Shown here piece by piece: positions 8,256-17,223 of a stretch of 64,000 nt of DNA. Positions within the stretch are counted from its first letter, which is position 1; each line of letters starts with the position of its first letter. This DNA comes from JAFCUW01 sp049898325. GTDB lineage: Bacteria; Pseudomonadota; Gammaproteobacteria; Burkholderiales; Burkholderiaceae_D. The notes below the pieces were generated by a model. That model worked only from the letters and a program-made list of their open reading frames with translations. It was not told the DNA's origin and did not search any database. Position numbers and translations under genes: made by a program. The DNA is taken from contig NZ_JAFCXL010000004.1 in the NCBI RefSeq assembly GCF_049898325.1, positions 62,001 to 126,000 on the forward strand, written 5' to 3'.

Positions 8256-9521
8256 ATGGTCAGTAAGCTGCAGGAAAAGATTGTACCGAATACGATGGCG
8301 GCGCCGGAGCCAGACCTGACTGCCGACGAGCTGGTGGCGCGCGCGGTCGCGCTGCGCGGCGCCTTGCTGGAAGGGCAGGCAGCGGCCGAGGAGCGCGGCA
8401 CCTATTCGCCTGAAATGCATGCGGCGTTCGAGAAGGCCGGCTTCTACCGGACCTTGCAGCCGCGTCGATACGGCGGCTATGAATTCGGTGTGCCCACCTT
8501 CGCCCGGATGGTGATGGAAGTGGCGCGCGGTTGCCCGGGCAGCGCCTGGTGCCTGGCGCTGTCATCCGGTCATTCGCTCAATGTCGCGCAGCTGTTCGGC
8601 GAACGTGCCCAGGAACAGGCTTTCGGACCGGACGGCCATTTTGCCGCGGCAGCGCGCGCCATTCCTTCGGGGACGGCGACCCACGCCGACGGCGGCTGGC
8701 GCCTGCAGGGGACCTGGGATTACTGTTCCGGCGTGCCGTACTCGACACATGTCATGGTGGGCGTGCGGATCGTCGGCGAGGATGGCCCGCCGCAGGTCGC
8801 CGTTGCACTGGTGCCGCGCGACCAGTGGACCATGCTCGACAACTGGGGCGGCTATATCGGCATGCGCGCCAGCGGTTCGAACAGCGTGGTGATGGATGGG
8901 GCCTGGATACCCGAGCACTTGCTGGTCAGGGAAGATTTTTTCGCGCCCGACCTGTCGCAGGGTACCGAAGGCGCGCGCCTGCATGGCAATCCGATGTACG
9001 CCGGCGGCACCCTCGGCTTCTTCCAGACCGAGATCAGTTCCATCATCGTGGGCTTGGGTTACGCCGCCCTCGACGAGTACGAAAAAATCATCAGCGCGCG
9101 CAAGGCGTTCGGTCCGAATGCGGTGCTGCAATCGCAGCACCCCGATTACCAGCGTCCCTACGGCATTGCGCTGGGCAAGCTCGAAGCGGCGCGCCACGCG
9201 GTGCTCGGTGCGGCCCAGGAGTACATGGATCTTGCGCGCCTGTGCATGGAAGGCGAGCGTACTTACCTGCGCTCCGACGACATGCGGCTGCAGGCCGGCA
9301 TGCAACAGGCCGCCCAATTATCGTTCGAAGCCGTCGACATGCTCTACCGCGCCGCCGCCACCAGCGCATCGGCCAAGAACGGCACGCGCATGCAGCGTTA
9401 TTTCCGCGACATCTCGATGGCGCGCACCAATCCCGGACTGCAGTTCGAGCTGAAGGCGGCCGACCTCGCGCGCCAGTTGTTCAGCGAACGCACGCAGTCG
9501 CCAGCGGGCCAGTCAGCATGA
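8256..9521 (+). CDS. Two-component flavin monooxygenase, oxygenase subunit A (acyl-CoA dehydrogenase fold)
   Basis: 421 residues. The sequence follows the group D oxygenases (HpaB C2 type, HsaA): an N-terminal helical domain with AFEKAGFYRTLQPRRYGGYE, EVARGCPGSAWCLAL, then ADGGWRLQGTWDYCSGVPYSTH, and the central FMN-site block IGMRASGSNSVVMDGAWIP. These enzymes use reduced flavin from a separate reductase to ortho-hydroxylate phenols or hydroxylate acyl-phenols. Start ATG 8256 follows an AGGAG SD. Its stop overlaps the next oxygenase gene (ATGA). The flavin reductase at 17365 is the likely partner. Confidence 0.85.
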   Translation: MVSKLQEKIVPNTMAAPEPDLTADELVARAVALRGALLEGQAAAEERGTYSPEMHAAFEKAGFYRTLQPRRYGGYEFGVPTFARMVMEVARGCPGSAWCLALSSGHSLNVAQLFGERAQEQAFGPDGHFAAAARAIPSGTATHADGGWRLQGTWDYCSGVPYSTHVMVGVRIVGEDGPPQVAVALVPRDQWTMLDNWGGYIGMRASGSNSVVMDGAWIPEHLLVREDFFAPDLSQGTEGARLHGNPMYAGGTLGFFQTEISSIIVGLGYAALDEYEKIISARKAFGPNAVLQSQHPDYQRPYGIALGKLEAARHAVLGAAQEYMDLARLCMEGERTYLRSDDMRLQAGMQQAAQLSFEAVDMLYRAAATSASAKNGTRMQRYFRDISMARTNPGLQFELKAADLARQLFSERTQSPAGQSA

Positions 9522-10768
9522 GCGCGGCCCTGCAAGCGCCCGCCCTGGACGCGCTGCGACCGCCAGCCGCAGCTGGCGCCATCGCGCCACCGGAGGCCGG
9601 TCTGACGCCGCAGGAAATGCTGCGCCGCGCCACCGCAATGCGCAGCACGCTGCGCGAGCGACAGGCCGAAACCGAAGCGGCCGGCCGCATCCTGGACCGA
9701 ACCAACGAGCAATTCATCGAGGCCGGGTTTTACCGGGTGGTGCAGCCGCGCCGCTTTGGCGGCCACGAATTCGACCTCACCACCTATGTCAAGGTGATGA
9801 GCGAAGTCGCGCGCGGCTGTCCGTCGAGCGGCTGGGTGCTGGCCCTGACGTCGGGCCATCCGATCATCCTCGCCGATCACCCCGAACAGGCCCAGATCGA
9901 AGCCTACGGCAACGACGGTCAATACCGTTGTCCCTCGGTGGGATCGCCGATACCGGTGCAAGTGGTGCCGGGCGGTTACCTGGTATCGGGTTGCTGGGAT
10001 TATGCCTCCGGCTGCGATGTCGCCACCCACATCATGGCAAGCGGACTGGTGCCGCAGGATGGCGGACCGCCCAAGCCTGTGCTGATGCTGATCGACCGCA
10101 AGGACTTCACGATCATCGATAACTGGCAGGTGCTGGGCATGCAGGGTACCGGTTCGCGCCGCGTCGCCGTCGATCAGCTGTTCGTCCCGGCGCACCGGGT
10201 GGCCCCGCTGGCCATGTGGGGCGGCGTTTCAGCCGCCAGGGTGCATGCCAACCCGATGTATAACGGCCGCAAGGCGGGCTTCTTCATGATCGAGGGCGGC
10301 GCCGTGCTGATGGGATCGGCGCGCGGCATGCTCGACCTGTACGACGAGCTTCTGCGCGCCAAGCCGATGCGCTTTGCGGCCAAGACCAAGTTGATGGAGC
10401 ACCACGAGTTCCAGCACTACTTCGGTGTCGCCCAGGCGCTGCTCGACAACGCGGACGCCGCGCTGCTGAAGGCGGCCCAGGACTATATGGACGCATGCAC
10501 GGCGCAGGCCGAGCACGGCATCGAGTTCCCTGAAGTGGAGGACCGGCGCATCTTTCTGATGGTGCAGCAGGCTGCCCGGCTGGCATTCGAAGCGGTCGAC
10601 CGCATCTTTACCACGGCCGGCACGCAGAGCGGGCAAACGGCGTCGATGCTCGGCCGCTATTATCGCGACATCGCCGTTCAGCGTACCCACTTTACCCAGC
10701 AGATGGACCGGACGGCCGTGAACTTCGCGCGCCTGCACTTCGGTTTCGCGCCGCTGTCGCCGTTCTGA
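9518..10768 (+). CDS. Two-component flavin monooxygenase, oxygenase subunit B (acyl-CoA dehydrogenase fold)
   Basis: 416 residues, a paralogue of the preceding gene: EQFIEAGFYRVVQPRRFGGHE, EVARGCPSSGWVLALTSGHP and LGMQGTGSRRVAVDQLFVP align block by block. Start ATG 9518 overlaps the upstream TGA, so the pair is translationally coupled. Either two substrates or consecutive hydroxylations are served, or the two form a hetero-oligomer; the sequence cannot decide. An alanine/proline-rich N-terminal extension (about 1-30) is absent from the first copy. Confidence 0.85.
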   Translation: MSAALQAPALDALRPPAAAGAIAPPEAGLTPQEMLRRATAMRSTLRERQAETEAAGRILDRTNEQFIEAGFYRVVQPRRFGGHEFDLTTYVKVMSEVARGCPSSGWVLALTSGHPIILADHPEQAQIEAYGNDGQYRCPSVGSPIPVQVVPGGYLVSGCWDYASGCDVATHIMASGLVPQDGGPPKPVLMLIDRKDFTIIDNWQVLGMQGTGSRRVAVDQLFVPAHRVAPLAMWGGVSAARVHANPMYNGRKAGFFMIEGGAVLMGSARGMLDLYDELLRAKPMRFAAKTKLMEHHEFQHYFGVAQALLDNADAALLKAAQDYMDACTAQAEHGIEFPEVEDRRIFLMVQQAARLAFEAVDRIFTTAGTQSGQTASMLGRYYRDIAVQRTHFTQQMDRTAVNFARLHFGFAPLSPF

Positions 10769-11529
10769 TGGGCGCGCCGATTTCTTCCGAAGCGACGCTG
10801 CAGGCCATCCGCGATGGCTTCCAGCAGCGCCGCGGGTACTGGAACGCCGACTGGGAACAGCTGCTGCAGTTTAATCCCGCCTATGTCGCCGCCTACCTGG
10901 AACTTTCCGCCTACACCGCCGAGCGCGGCGGCCTGTCGCCCAGGATGCGCGAGTTGATCTATGTGGCGACGAATTGTTCGCCCACCCATTTTTTCGAACG
11001 CGGACTGCGCCAGCATGCGCGCTTTGCGCGGGAATACGGCGCCACGCTCGAGCAACTGATCGCGGTCGCAATGGTCGTCAGTACGGTCGGCGTGCAGACT
11101 TACCTGCTCGGCGCGGCCGCCCTCGAGGAACTGGTGCCGGAGGCGTTCGCGCCGGGCGCCCACGAGGATTACGCCAGGGCCGTGCACAACAGGCACGTGC
11201 AGATGCTGGGTGCGGCCGTGCCGGAGGTGGCGGCGGCGATCCGGGTCGATCCGGCCTTCTACGAGGTTTGCCTGAATTTTGCAGGCGCCGCGTTCGCCAG
11301 CGATGGCCCGCTCTCGCCCAAGGAGGGCCACCTGGTTGCGCTGGCCGCCTACGCGCAGTGCACCCAGCTCTCCGGCACCGGGGTGAAGCAGCATATGCGC
11401 GCCGCACTCGCGCACGGCGCCACACCGGGCGAAGTGAGCGATGTGTGCAAGCTCATTACCAGTATGGGCGTGCATGCCGTCGTGCTGCCGGTGCCTGTCT
11501 TGATGAACGAATGGAGGACGCAATCTTGA
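10768..11529 (+). CDS. CMD-family protein 2 (double-length)
   Basis: 253 residues holding two CMD-like helical modules: residues 45-110 (SPRMRELIYVATNCSPTHFF) and 170-245 (LSPKEGHLVALAAYAQCTQL). Start overlaps the upstream stop as TGATG, so it is coupled to the oxygenase gene. No paired cysteines in a CxxC arrangement are seen, so AhpD-type peroxidase activity is unlikely. Presumed role: decarboxylation or isomerisation of a ring-cleavage lactone or a related intermediate. Confidence 0.8.
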   Translation: MGAPISSEATLQAIRDGFQQRRGYWNADWEQLLQFNPAYVAAYLELSAYTAERGGLSPRMRELIYVATNCSPTHFFERGLRQHARFAREYGATLEQLIAVAMVVSTVGVQTYLLGAAALEELVPEAFAPGAHEDYARAVHNRHVQMLGAAVPEVAAAIRVDPAFYEVCLNFAGAAFASDGPLSPKEGHLVALAAYAQCTQLSGTGVKQHMRAALAHGATPGEVSDVCKLITSMGVHAVVLPVPVLMNEWRTQS

Positions 11530-12251
11530 GCACCACGCCATTGCTGTATTTCGCCGACGGTCTGGACTTTCGCGGCCAGCTGGCCATGCCGGCGCTGTCC
11601 GACGGCGCGGCCAAATTGCCTGGCATCCTGATTTTTCCCGAGGCGCCGGGGGTCGGTCCCCACGTGATCCGGCGCGCCGAGGCGCTGGCGCGGATGCACT
11701 ACGTGGCGCTGGCGGCCGACGTCCACGGCGACGGCAAGCTGTTCGACGATCCGGTCAGCATGCTCGATAGCATCAAGCAAATAAAGAGCGATCCGCAGCG
11801 GCTGCTCCAGCGCCTTCAGGCCGCCCTCGATGCGCTCGCCCGCGTGCCGCAAGTCGACCCCGAGCGCATCGCCGTGATCGGCTATTGCTTTGGCGGCTGG
11901 TGCGCGCTGGAGCTGGCGCGCAGCGGCGCGGCGCTGGGCGGTGCCGGCATATTCCACGGCGCGCTGGCATCGGAACAGGATGCCGGCAGGATCCGGGCGC
12001 GGCTGCTGGTGTGCACCGGCGCGGCCGATCCGCTGGTACCGCTGGGCCAGGTGACGAAGTTCAGCGAAGAAATGTCTGGCGCCGGCGTCGATTGGCAGGT
12101 CCACCTGTATGGCAGCACCGGCCACGGTTTCACCAGCGAGGAGGCGGGCAGCAATCCACGGCCCGGTTTTGGCTATTCGGCATCGTCCGACCGGCGTTCA
12201 TGGGCGGCGCTGCTTGCGTTTCTCGATGAAGTTTTTCCAAAGAATGTTTGA
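11526..12251 (+). CDS. Dienelactone hydrolase family protein
   Basis: About 241 residues. The catalytic triad of dienelactone hydrolases is visible: Cys121 in GYCFGGW, Asp in GAADPLVP, and His in GHGF near the C terminus. The start is most likely TTG 11526: a strong SD (GGAGGA, 11513-11518) lies 7 nt upstream and the codon overlaps the previous stop as TTGA. The ATG at 11511 is five codons earlier but sits on that SD. It probably opens a lactone formed from a muconate-like or acyl ester product. Confidence 0.85.
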   Translation: MSTTPLLYFADGLDFRGQLAMPALSDGAAKLPGILIFPEAPGVGPHVIRRAEALARMHYVALAADVHGDGKLFDDPVSMLDSIKQIKSDPQRLLQRLQAALDALARVPQVDPERIAVIGYCFGGWCALELARSGAALGGAGIFHGALASEQDAGRIRARLLVCTGAADPLVPLGQVTKFSEEMSGAGVDWQVHLYGSTGHGFTSEEAGSNPRPGFGYSASSDRRSWAALLAFLDEVFPKNV

Positions 12252-12262
12252 TAGGAATTGAG

Positions 12263-13093
12263 ATGGAATTTACACAGAAAACCGTTCTGATCACTGGCGC
12301 CGCTACCGGCATCGGGCGCGCCACCGCCAGGCAACTGGCCGGCATGGGGGCGCGCATCGTCATCGCCGACCTTAACGGCGAGAAGGCAGAAGCGACGGCG
12401 GCATCGATCCGCGCCGAGGGAAACGAGGCATTGGGTATGCGTTGCGACGTCACCAGCGACGACGAGGTGGCGGCCCTGATGCGTGAGGTCGGCGCCCGCT
12501 TCGGTGCCGTCGACGTCCTCATCAATAACGCCTCGATGCCGCCGATCGCCGGCAACATCGAAGACATCCCATTCGCGGCCTGGGAGGATGCCCTGCAGGT
12601 CAATGTGCTGGGCTATGTGCGCATGATACGCGCCGTTCTGCCTGCGATGATGGCGCGCGGCAGCGGCTGCGTGGTCAATACGGCGTCATCGCTTGCCATT
12701 TTGCCCGATCCGCCGACCCGTTTTCAGATTCCCTACACCACCACCAAGGCCGCGCAGCTTGGCATGGCGTACGGCCTGGCGCACGCGCTGCGCCCGCATG
12801 GGGTCCAGGTGTCCGTGTTCTGCCCCAGCATCACCGCCACCTCGGACCGTCCCGGTGGCCAGAGCCTGACGACGTCCGGTACCGAGATACCGGCCATGCT
12901 GCAGTTTCTCGATGGCGTCGATCCGCGCCGCGACAAGCCGGCCAGCGCGGAGTTTGCCGCTTCGGTGCTGATCGAGGGGCTGCGCGAGGATAAATTCCTG
13001 ATCAGTTCACAGGTCGGTTACGAAGAACAGATCGTCGAGTTCGCGCGCGATGGCCTCGATCCGCTGTCGCTGGTGCGCAGGGCAGGTGCGTAA
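12263..13093 (+). CDS. Short-chain dehydrogenase/reductase
   Basis: 276 residues of classical SDR form: cofactor motif TGAATGIG (about 10-17), acidic IADL after beta-2 (NAD preference), NNAS, and the catalytic Ser (NTASS) with Tyr-x3-Lys (YTTTK). The insertion between Ser and Tyr (LAILPDPPTRFQIP) is longer than average. Start ATG 12263 with GGAATTGAG upstream is preferred over an in-frame TTG at 12248. It would oxidise an alcohol or reduce a ketone on the side chain or a ring-reduced intermediate. It is 11 nt from the DLH gene. Confidence 0.85.
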   Translation: MEFTQKTVLITGAATGIGRATARQLAGMGARIVIADLNGEKAEATAASIRAEGNEALGMRCDVTSDDEVAALMREVGARFGAVDVLINNASMPPIAGNIEDIPFAAWEDALQVNVLGYVRMIRAVLPAMMARGSGCVVNTASSLAILPDPPTRFQIPYTTTKAAQLGMAYGLAHALRPHGVQVSVFCPSITATSDRPGGQSLTTSGTEIPAMLQFLDGVDPRRDKPASAEFAASVLIEGLREDKFLISSQVGYEEQIVEFARDGLDPLSLVRRAGA

Positions 13094-13095
13094 TC

Positions 13096-13668
13096 GTGGC
13101 CCGCGTAAGCTACCTCAGCGTGGAAGACCTGGCGCCTGAATATCAGGACATGCCGCGCATGAAATCGAACATCACGCGCGCGCTGGCCCACAGCCCGCGC
13201 GGGGCGCGCCACAAGGCCGGCCTCGGCATGTACCTGCGCCACGAGAGCAGGCTCGAGCCGCGCCTGCGCGAGCTGGCGATCCTGCAGGTGGGGTATACCA
13301 CCGGCAGCGAGTACGAATATGCCCACCATGTCGACGTCGCGCTGTCGTTCGGCGTCAGTGAAGCGGACATCCTGGCGATCGCACACGACAGCGCAGGACG
13401 AGCAAGCTCGCTCGATCCCGTCGCCCGCGCCGTGCTGCAGGCGGCGCGCGAGATGACCGAGCAGCTGCGCCTGAGCGATGCTTGCTTCGCCGTGCTCAAC
13501 GCGGCGCTCGACGCCGAAGCGCTGATCGACCTGCTGATCGCCATCGGCGAATACAACGGCATGGTGCGCATCATGGCAGCGCTCGAGGTCGATCTCGAGC
13601 CCGAATTCCAGGCTTATCTGGAGCGCTTCCCCCTTCCTGTCCGTGCCGCGGCAGGCGATCACCGCTAA
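13096..13668 (+). CDS. CMD-family protein 3
   Basis: 190 residues, GTG start two bases after the SDR stop. The CMD signature is at LEPRLRELAILQVGYTTGSEYEYAHHVDVALSFG (about 55-88); EYEYAHH carries the E...H pair, again with no CxxC. C-terminal half: LIAIGEYNGMVRIMAALEVDLEP, typical of this family. It is most similar in layout to CMD protein 1. Three distinct CMD genes in one operon region suggest several separate decarboxylation or isomerisation steps. Confidence 0.82.
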   Translation: MARVSYLSVEDLAPEYQDMPRMKSNITRALAHSPRGARHKAGLGMYLRHESRLEPRLRELAILQVGYTTGSEYEYAHHVDVALSFGVSEADILAIAHDSAGRASSLDPVARAVLQAAREMTEQLRLSDACFAVLNAALDAEALIDLLIAIGEYNGMVRIMAALEVDLEPEFQAYLERFPLPVRAAAGDHR

Positions 13669-13690
13669 TTTTTCTTTAAAGGTAACTATT

Positions 13691-14224
13691 ATGGACCTGG
13701 GCCATGTGGGTATTCACGTGCGCGATTTCGACGCCATGCTCGGCTTCTACCAGCGCGTTTTTGGTTTTATCATCAGCGACATCAAGCGCGGCAGCGACCG
13801 TTCGATCGCGTTTCTGACCTCGCAGCCGGAGATTCATCACCAGTTCGTCCTCGCCAGCGGCAGGCAGGACGGCGACAGCTCGCGCGTCATCAACCAGATT
13901 GCGTTTCGCGTGGACGGCCTGGCCGAACTCAAACGCATCGGCGCGGCGCTGCGGACCGAGCCGGTGGATGAGGTCGCCATCATCACCCACGGCACCTCGT
14001 GGTCGATCTATTTTCGCGATCCGGAAGGCAACCGCATGGAGGCCTTCGTCGACACCCCGTGGTACATCGATCAGCCGTTTCGCGCGCCGATCGACCTCGA
14101 ACAGACCGAAGCGGAACTGCGGGCGCAGACCGAAGCCCTGTGCCGGGCCCAGCCCGGGTTCTTGAACATCGGCGACTACCAGCACGCACTGGCGGCGCGC
14201 TTCACCCTGGCGTCAGCCGCATGA
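13691..14224 (+). CDS. VOC-family protein (glyoxalase/extradiol dioxygenase-like)
   Basis: 177 residues, short VOC protein with the beta-alpha-beta-beta-beta repeat: LGHVGIHVRDFDAMLGFYQRVFGF at the N terminus (possible metal His5/His9), FLTSQPEIHHQFVLASG mid-way, and SIYFRDPEGNRMEAFVDTPWY with a metal-binding Glu. It resembles biphenyl-2,3-diol dioxygenase-type proteins but is shorter than classical catechol 2,3-dioxygenases (about 300 residues). It could be a one-repeat extradiol dioxygenase or an isomerase. Start ATG 13691 follows AAAGGT and its stop overlaps the MhpA-like gene. Confidence 0.78.
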   Translation: MDLGHVGIHVRDFDAMLGFYQRVFGFIISDIKRGSDRSIAFLTSQPEIHHQFVLASGRQDGDSSRVINQIAFRVDGLAELKRIGAALRTEPVDEVAIITHGTSWSIYFRDPEGNRMEAFVDTPWYIDQPFRAPIDLEQTEAELRAQTEALCRAQPGFLNIGDYQHALAARFTLASAA

Positions 14225-15717
14225 GCGGGCCCGCCGTGCAGGTCGATATCGCCATCATCGGGTACGGCCCGGTGGGGGCGACCCTGGCCAATCTGCTGGG
14301 CGTGGCCGGTCTGTCGGTGGCGATCATCGAGCGCCATCCCGATGCCTATGGCATGCCGCGCGCCACCCATATCGACGGCGAAGCGATGCGCGTGCTGCAA
14401 ACGGCCGGGCTGGCCGAGGAAGTGGCGCAGACGCTGGGCCTGCATCCGCGCATGCAGTTCATCAATGCGCAAGGCGGCCTGCTGCTCGACTGGGTGCGCC
14501 CGACCGAGCCGGGGCCGAACGGCTGGCGCGACAACAATCGCTTCCACCAGCCCCAGCTCGAGCAGATCCTGCGGCGCGGCGTCGCCCGTTTTCCCCGGCA
14601 TGTGGTGCTGTCCGGCTGCGAACTCGATGACATCGCGGAAGATGCAAACTGCGCCGTGGCGCGCTACACGCGCGCCGCCGATGGCAGCAGCGGCGAAGTG
14701 CACGCGCGTTACATCATTGGTTGCGACGGCGCCAATTCCCGCGTGCGGACCGTGATGGGCGCGGCGCTGCAGGTGCTGGCCGAGCCGGCCCAGTGGCTGG
14801 TGGTGGACGTCGCGCTGACCGCGCCGGTCGCTACACTGTCGCCCGGTACCGTGCAGATCTGCGACCCGGCACGGCCGATCACCAGCATCGAATGCGTCGG
14901 CGGCCGGCACCGCTGGGAAATCAGGCTGATGCCGGGCGACGATGTGGCGCATTTCGCCGAGCCGGCCATGGTGTGGCGCTTGCTGGCGCCGTGGCTCACG
15001 CCGCAACAGGCACGGATCGAGCGCGCGGTGGTCTACACCTTCCGCGCCGCGCTTGCCGACAAGTGGCGCCGCGGCCGCGTGCTGCTTGCAGGCGACGCCG
15101 CGCACCAGACGCCGCCCTTCCTTGGCCAGGGCCTGTGCGCAGGCATTCGCGATGCGGCCAACCTGGCATGGAAGCTCGACTGGATTGTCAAGGGACTGGC
15201 CCCGCAGTCGCTGCTGGAGAGCTACCAGCAGGAGCAGATGGCCCACGTGCGCGCGTTTATCGAGGAGGCGGTGCGTATTGGCGACATTCTCCAGGTGAGC
15301 GACCCCGAGTCGGCTGCGCGGCGCGACGAGGCGCTGGTCGCGCGTCCGCAAATGCTCAGTTCGATCCGCCCGAGCCTGGGTGCCGGCCTGCACGCACACT
15401 GGCCGGCCCCTGCCGGCAGCCTGGCGCAACAGCCCGTGTTGTCCGACGGCACACGCATGGACGACAAGGCGGGCATGCGCTTTGTGGTGCTGGCCGCGCC
15501 CGGCTTGCTGGACGGCGTCAGCCAGGCCACGCGCGACATCTGGCAGCGCGCCGGCGTGCTGGTGCTGGCAGGCGAGGGCAGCGCCTACCTGGCGCAGCTG
15601 GGCTGCCAGGGCCTGCTGATTCGTCCCGACCGTTACATCCTGGCGGCGCTCGACAGTGCCGCCCAGCTCGACGAGGCGAGCGCCTTGATACCCGTGTTGG
15701 CGCGGGGTGAGGCATGA
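14221..15717 (+). CDS. FAD-dependent aromatic hydroxylase, MhpA-like
   Basis: 498 residues, a class A flavoprotein monooxygenase. FAD-binding GxGxxG is GYGPVG (14-19); the DG motif is CDGANSRVR (about residue 176); the GD motif is AGDAAHQTPPFLGQGLCAG (about 288-306), the PPFLGQGLCAG form of 3-(3-hydroxyphenyl)propionate hydroxylases. It has the C-terminal thioredoxin-like domain (GLLIRPDRYILAAL). It would hydroxylate a phenolic ring using NAD(P)H. Start overlaps the VOC stop and its own stop overlaps the remnant gene at 15714. Confidence 0.88.
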   Translation: MSGPAVQVDIAIIGYGPVGATLANLLGVAGLSVAIIERHPDAYGMPRATHIDGEAMRVLQTAGLAEEVAQTLGLHPRMQFINAQGGLLLDWVRPTEPGPNGWRDNNRFHQPQLEQILRRGVARFPRHVVLSGCELDDIAEDANCAVARYTRAADGSSGEVHARYIIGCDGANSRVRTVMGAALQVLAEPAQWLVVDVALTAPVATLSPGTVQICDPARPITSIECVGGRHRWEIRLMPGDDVAHFAEPAMVWRLLAPWLTPQQARIERAVVYTFRAALADKWRRGRVLLAGDAAHQTPPFLGQGLCAGIRDAANLAWKLDWIVKGLAPQSLLESYQQEQMAHVRAFIEEAVRIGDILQVSDPESAARRDEALVARPQMLSSIRPSLGAGLHAHWPAPAGSLAQQPVLSDGTRMDDKAGMRFVVLAAPGLLDGVSQATRDIWQRAGVLVLAGEGSAYLAQLGCQGLLIRPDRYILAALDSAAQLDEASALIPVLARGEA

Positions 15718-15833
15718 GCGCCATGCTGCCGCACTGCTGCCGCTGTCGTTTCGTGATCTGCCCGGCCGGCGAAGAAGCCGCCTTGCTGCGCTTTCGACCA
15801 TTGACTACTTCCACCACGGAGCTGCCGCGATGA
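15714..15833 (+). pseudogene. Shrunken DUF35/OB-fold remnant (two in-frame deletions)
   Basis: A 39-codon frame that keeps the start, one cysteine cluster and the tail of the 144-residue DUF35 protein encoded at 27435-27869. Residues 4-15 (MLPHCCRCRFVI) match residues 29-40 of the intact protein, and residues 16-39 match its last 24. Two in-frame losses explain it: 75 bp between two ATGCTGCCG copies, and 240 bp ending at a shared TCTG. 144 minus 25 minus 80 equals 39. It is still coupled on both sides by ATGA overlaps. It lacks the OB fold and the second zinc pair, so the ancestral function is lost. Confidence 0.82.
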
Positions 15834-17223
15834 CTAAAATCTTTACTTCCGCCGAAGCGGCCGTGGCCGACATCCCCGATGGCGCCAGCGTGGCAATCGC
15901 CGGTTTCGGCGTCGGCCACAGCTACCCCAACAGCCTCGTCATCGCTTTGAAGGAGCAAGGCGCACGTCGGCTGTGCCTGGTTGCCAATTCGCTCGGTGCC
16001 GGCGAGTACCGGCCCGAGTTGCTGCTCGAGAACGGCCAGGTCAGCAAGGCGATCCTGTCGTTCTCGGCGCGTCCCGGCCTGCCGTCGCTGGTCGAGGAAC
16101 GGGCAGCGGCGGGCGAACTGGCCCTCGAGATGGTGCCGCAAGGAATCCTGGTGGAACGCCTGCGCGCGGCCGGCGCCGGGCTGCCCGCTTTCTACAGTCC
16201 GGTGACCGTGGGCACCCCGCTGGCAAAGAACAAGGAAGTGCGCCAGTTCGACGGCAAGCAGTACGTGCTCGAACATGCGCTGGCGGTTGATTATGCGCTG
16301 ATACGGGGCTTTCGCGCCGACACCCAGGGCAACGTCGAGTTCCGCGGCAGCAGCATGCATTTCCATCCCAGCTTCGCCAAGGGCGCGCGGGTGGCCATCG
16401 TCGAGGTCGAGGAAATCGTCGAAGCCGGCGCCATCGCGCCGGAACGGGTGGGCCTGCCCGGCATCTTCGTCGCCCGTGTCGTGCTCAGCACCAAAAAGGT
16501 GGCGGTGCCGAAGGGGGCCATGCGCCGCCGCGCCCCCGATACCCGGCGCGAATACTTCGGCAAGCCGGCGCTGTCGCGCATGGAACTGGCCGAGCGGGCC
16601 GCCGCGCTGTTGCCGGAGAACGCCTGCGTGAACCTGGGGTCGGGCTTGCCGACCCTGGTCGCCTCGCACGTGGCCGGACGCAACATCACGCTGCATGCGG
16701 AAAATGGCGCGCTCGGCTATGAACTGCTGAGCGAGTCCGGCACCCCCGACCCGGACCTGTTCGACGCCGCCGGCGGCTTCATCGAAATGCGCCCGGGTGG
16801 CGCCCTGTTCGACAGCGTGGTCTCGTTCGAGGTGGCGCGCTCGGGCAAGCTGGCCGCCGTGCTGCTGGGCGCCTACCAGGTGGCGCAGAACGGCGACCTG
16901 GCGAACTGGAGCGTGCCGGGCCAGGTCGGCGGCGGCATCGGCGGGGCGATGGACCTGATCGCCGGCGCCAGCCGGCTGATCATCGTCATGGAGCACAGCG
17001 ACAGCAAGGGCCGCGCCAAGCTGGTGCGCGAATGCAGCTATCCGCTCACGGCGCCGCGCTGCGTCGACGTCATCGTCACCGACCTGGCGCTGCTGGTACG
17101 CCGCGGCGAGCAGTTCGTGATCGAGGAAGTCGCGCCGGGCTTCAGCGTCGACGAGGTGCGTGCCCTCACCGGCATGGACCTGCTGGCAGCCGAACAGGTG
17201 GGCAGCATGCGGCCCGGCGCCGG
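15757..17223 (+). repeat. Large inverted repeat, copy A
   Basis: About 1,467 bp nearly identical, in opposite orientation, to 26046-27511. It spans the end of the DUF35 reading frame and almost the whole fused CoA-transferase gene. Similarity ends sharply near the CoA-transferase stop (after CGGCCCGGCGCCGG). Only a handful of base differences were found by eye, most of them changing an amino acid. Confidence 0.9.

Noticed and set aside
6033..8420. 795-codon minus-strand frame
   Set aside because: Shadow of the MFS, CMD and second MFS genes; glutamine/arginine/histidine-rich without domains.
14176..15801. 541-codon minus-strand frame
   Set aside because: Antisense to the MhpA-like hydroxylase, which has complete FAD motifs.
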